Source: Streptomyces sp. NBC_00620
Lineage (GTDB): Bacteria; Actinomycetota; Actinomycetes; Streptomycetales; Streptomycetaceae
NCBI RefSeq assembly: GCF_026341825.1
Contig: NZ_JAPENY010000002.1
Coordinates: 124,001-188,000, forward strand
Reading direction: 5' to 3'
DNA length: 64,000 nucleotides
The position numbers and the translations under genes are program-made. The notes beneath the pieces were generated by a model. The model was not told where the DNA came from. It made no database searches and saw only the letters and a program-made list of their open reading frames with translations. This document shows positions 63,968 through 64,000 of the stretch, piece after piece. Each line of letters starts with the position of its first letter. Within the stretch, counting starts at the first letter, position 1.

Positions 63968-64000
63968 GAGGCCACCCGAGAGGCCACGCATGGGCTGAGC

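Overview
The window is GC-rich, densely coded actinobacterial DNA. Gene content and order (glnA and glnII, lipA-lipB, aceE with a GntR regulator, the sucB-type E2, lpd, pepA, amylase and pullulanase) match a Streptomyces chromosome core. From memory, this resembles the Streptomyces coelicolor segment of roughly SCO2178 to SCO2229. GTG starts, Shine-Dalgarno spacing and dispersed Streptomyces 3'-end repeats agree. I see no rRNA, tRNA, CRISPR array, transposase or phage gene.

Layout. 0-6.5 kb: starch degradation, with the end of a secreted alpha-amylase and a two-domain secreted amylopullulanase behind a LacI-type operator candidate. 6.5-18 kb: a REC-GAF-PP2C phosphatase, a TetR/reductase/metal-dependent hydrolase cluster whose reductase has lost its ferredoxin domain, a membrane protein with sigma-factor-like remnants, a DUF1996 secreted protein and a NarL-type two-component pair. 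18-31 kb: nitrogen assimilation, with a GlnRII-like regulator behind a Cys-Cys leader ORF, glnII and glnA each with a GlnR-type box; between them lie an ArsC-like protein, an AlkZ-like protein, a DUF2252 protein and pspAB-htpX. 31-34 kb: a two-gene flavin monooxygenase/flavin reductase insertion. 34-45 kb: an SCO2195-like small protein, lipA-lipB, a TPR regulator, an FAD oxidoreductase, a peptidoglycan-recognition protein, a MarP-type protease and small enzymes. 45-57 kb: central carbon metabolism (aceE, a GntR regulator, a two-lipoyl-domain E2, lpd), plus pepA.

57.6-64 kb is the most interesting part. It encodes a secreted Agd3-like (CE18-type) polysaccharide deacetylase, a PelF-like GT4 glycosyltransferase with a DUF3492-like N-terminus, a polytopic membrane protein and a spherulin-4/GH135-like hydrolase. 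The last three overlap by 4 bp each. This is the gene logic of Pel and of fungal galactosaminogalactan, so I infer a cationic exopolysaccharide pathway. An array of 10-bp repeats lies just upstream.

The genes connect: LipB and LipA make the lipoyl cofactor needed by the E2 at 52-54 kb, which works with AceE and Lpd; GlnA, GlnII, GlnRII and the SCO2195-like protein form a nitrogen-control group; the amylases supply maltodextrins. Long antisense frames produced by GC-rich codon bias were set aside.
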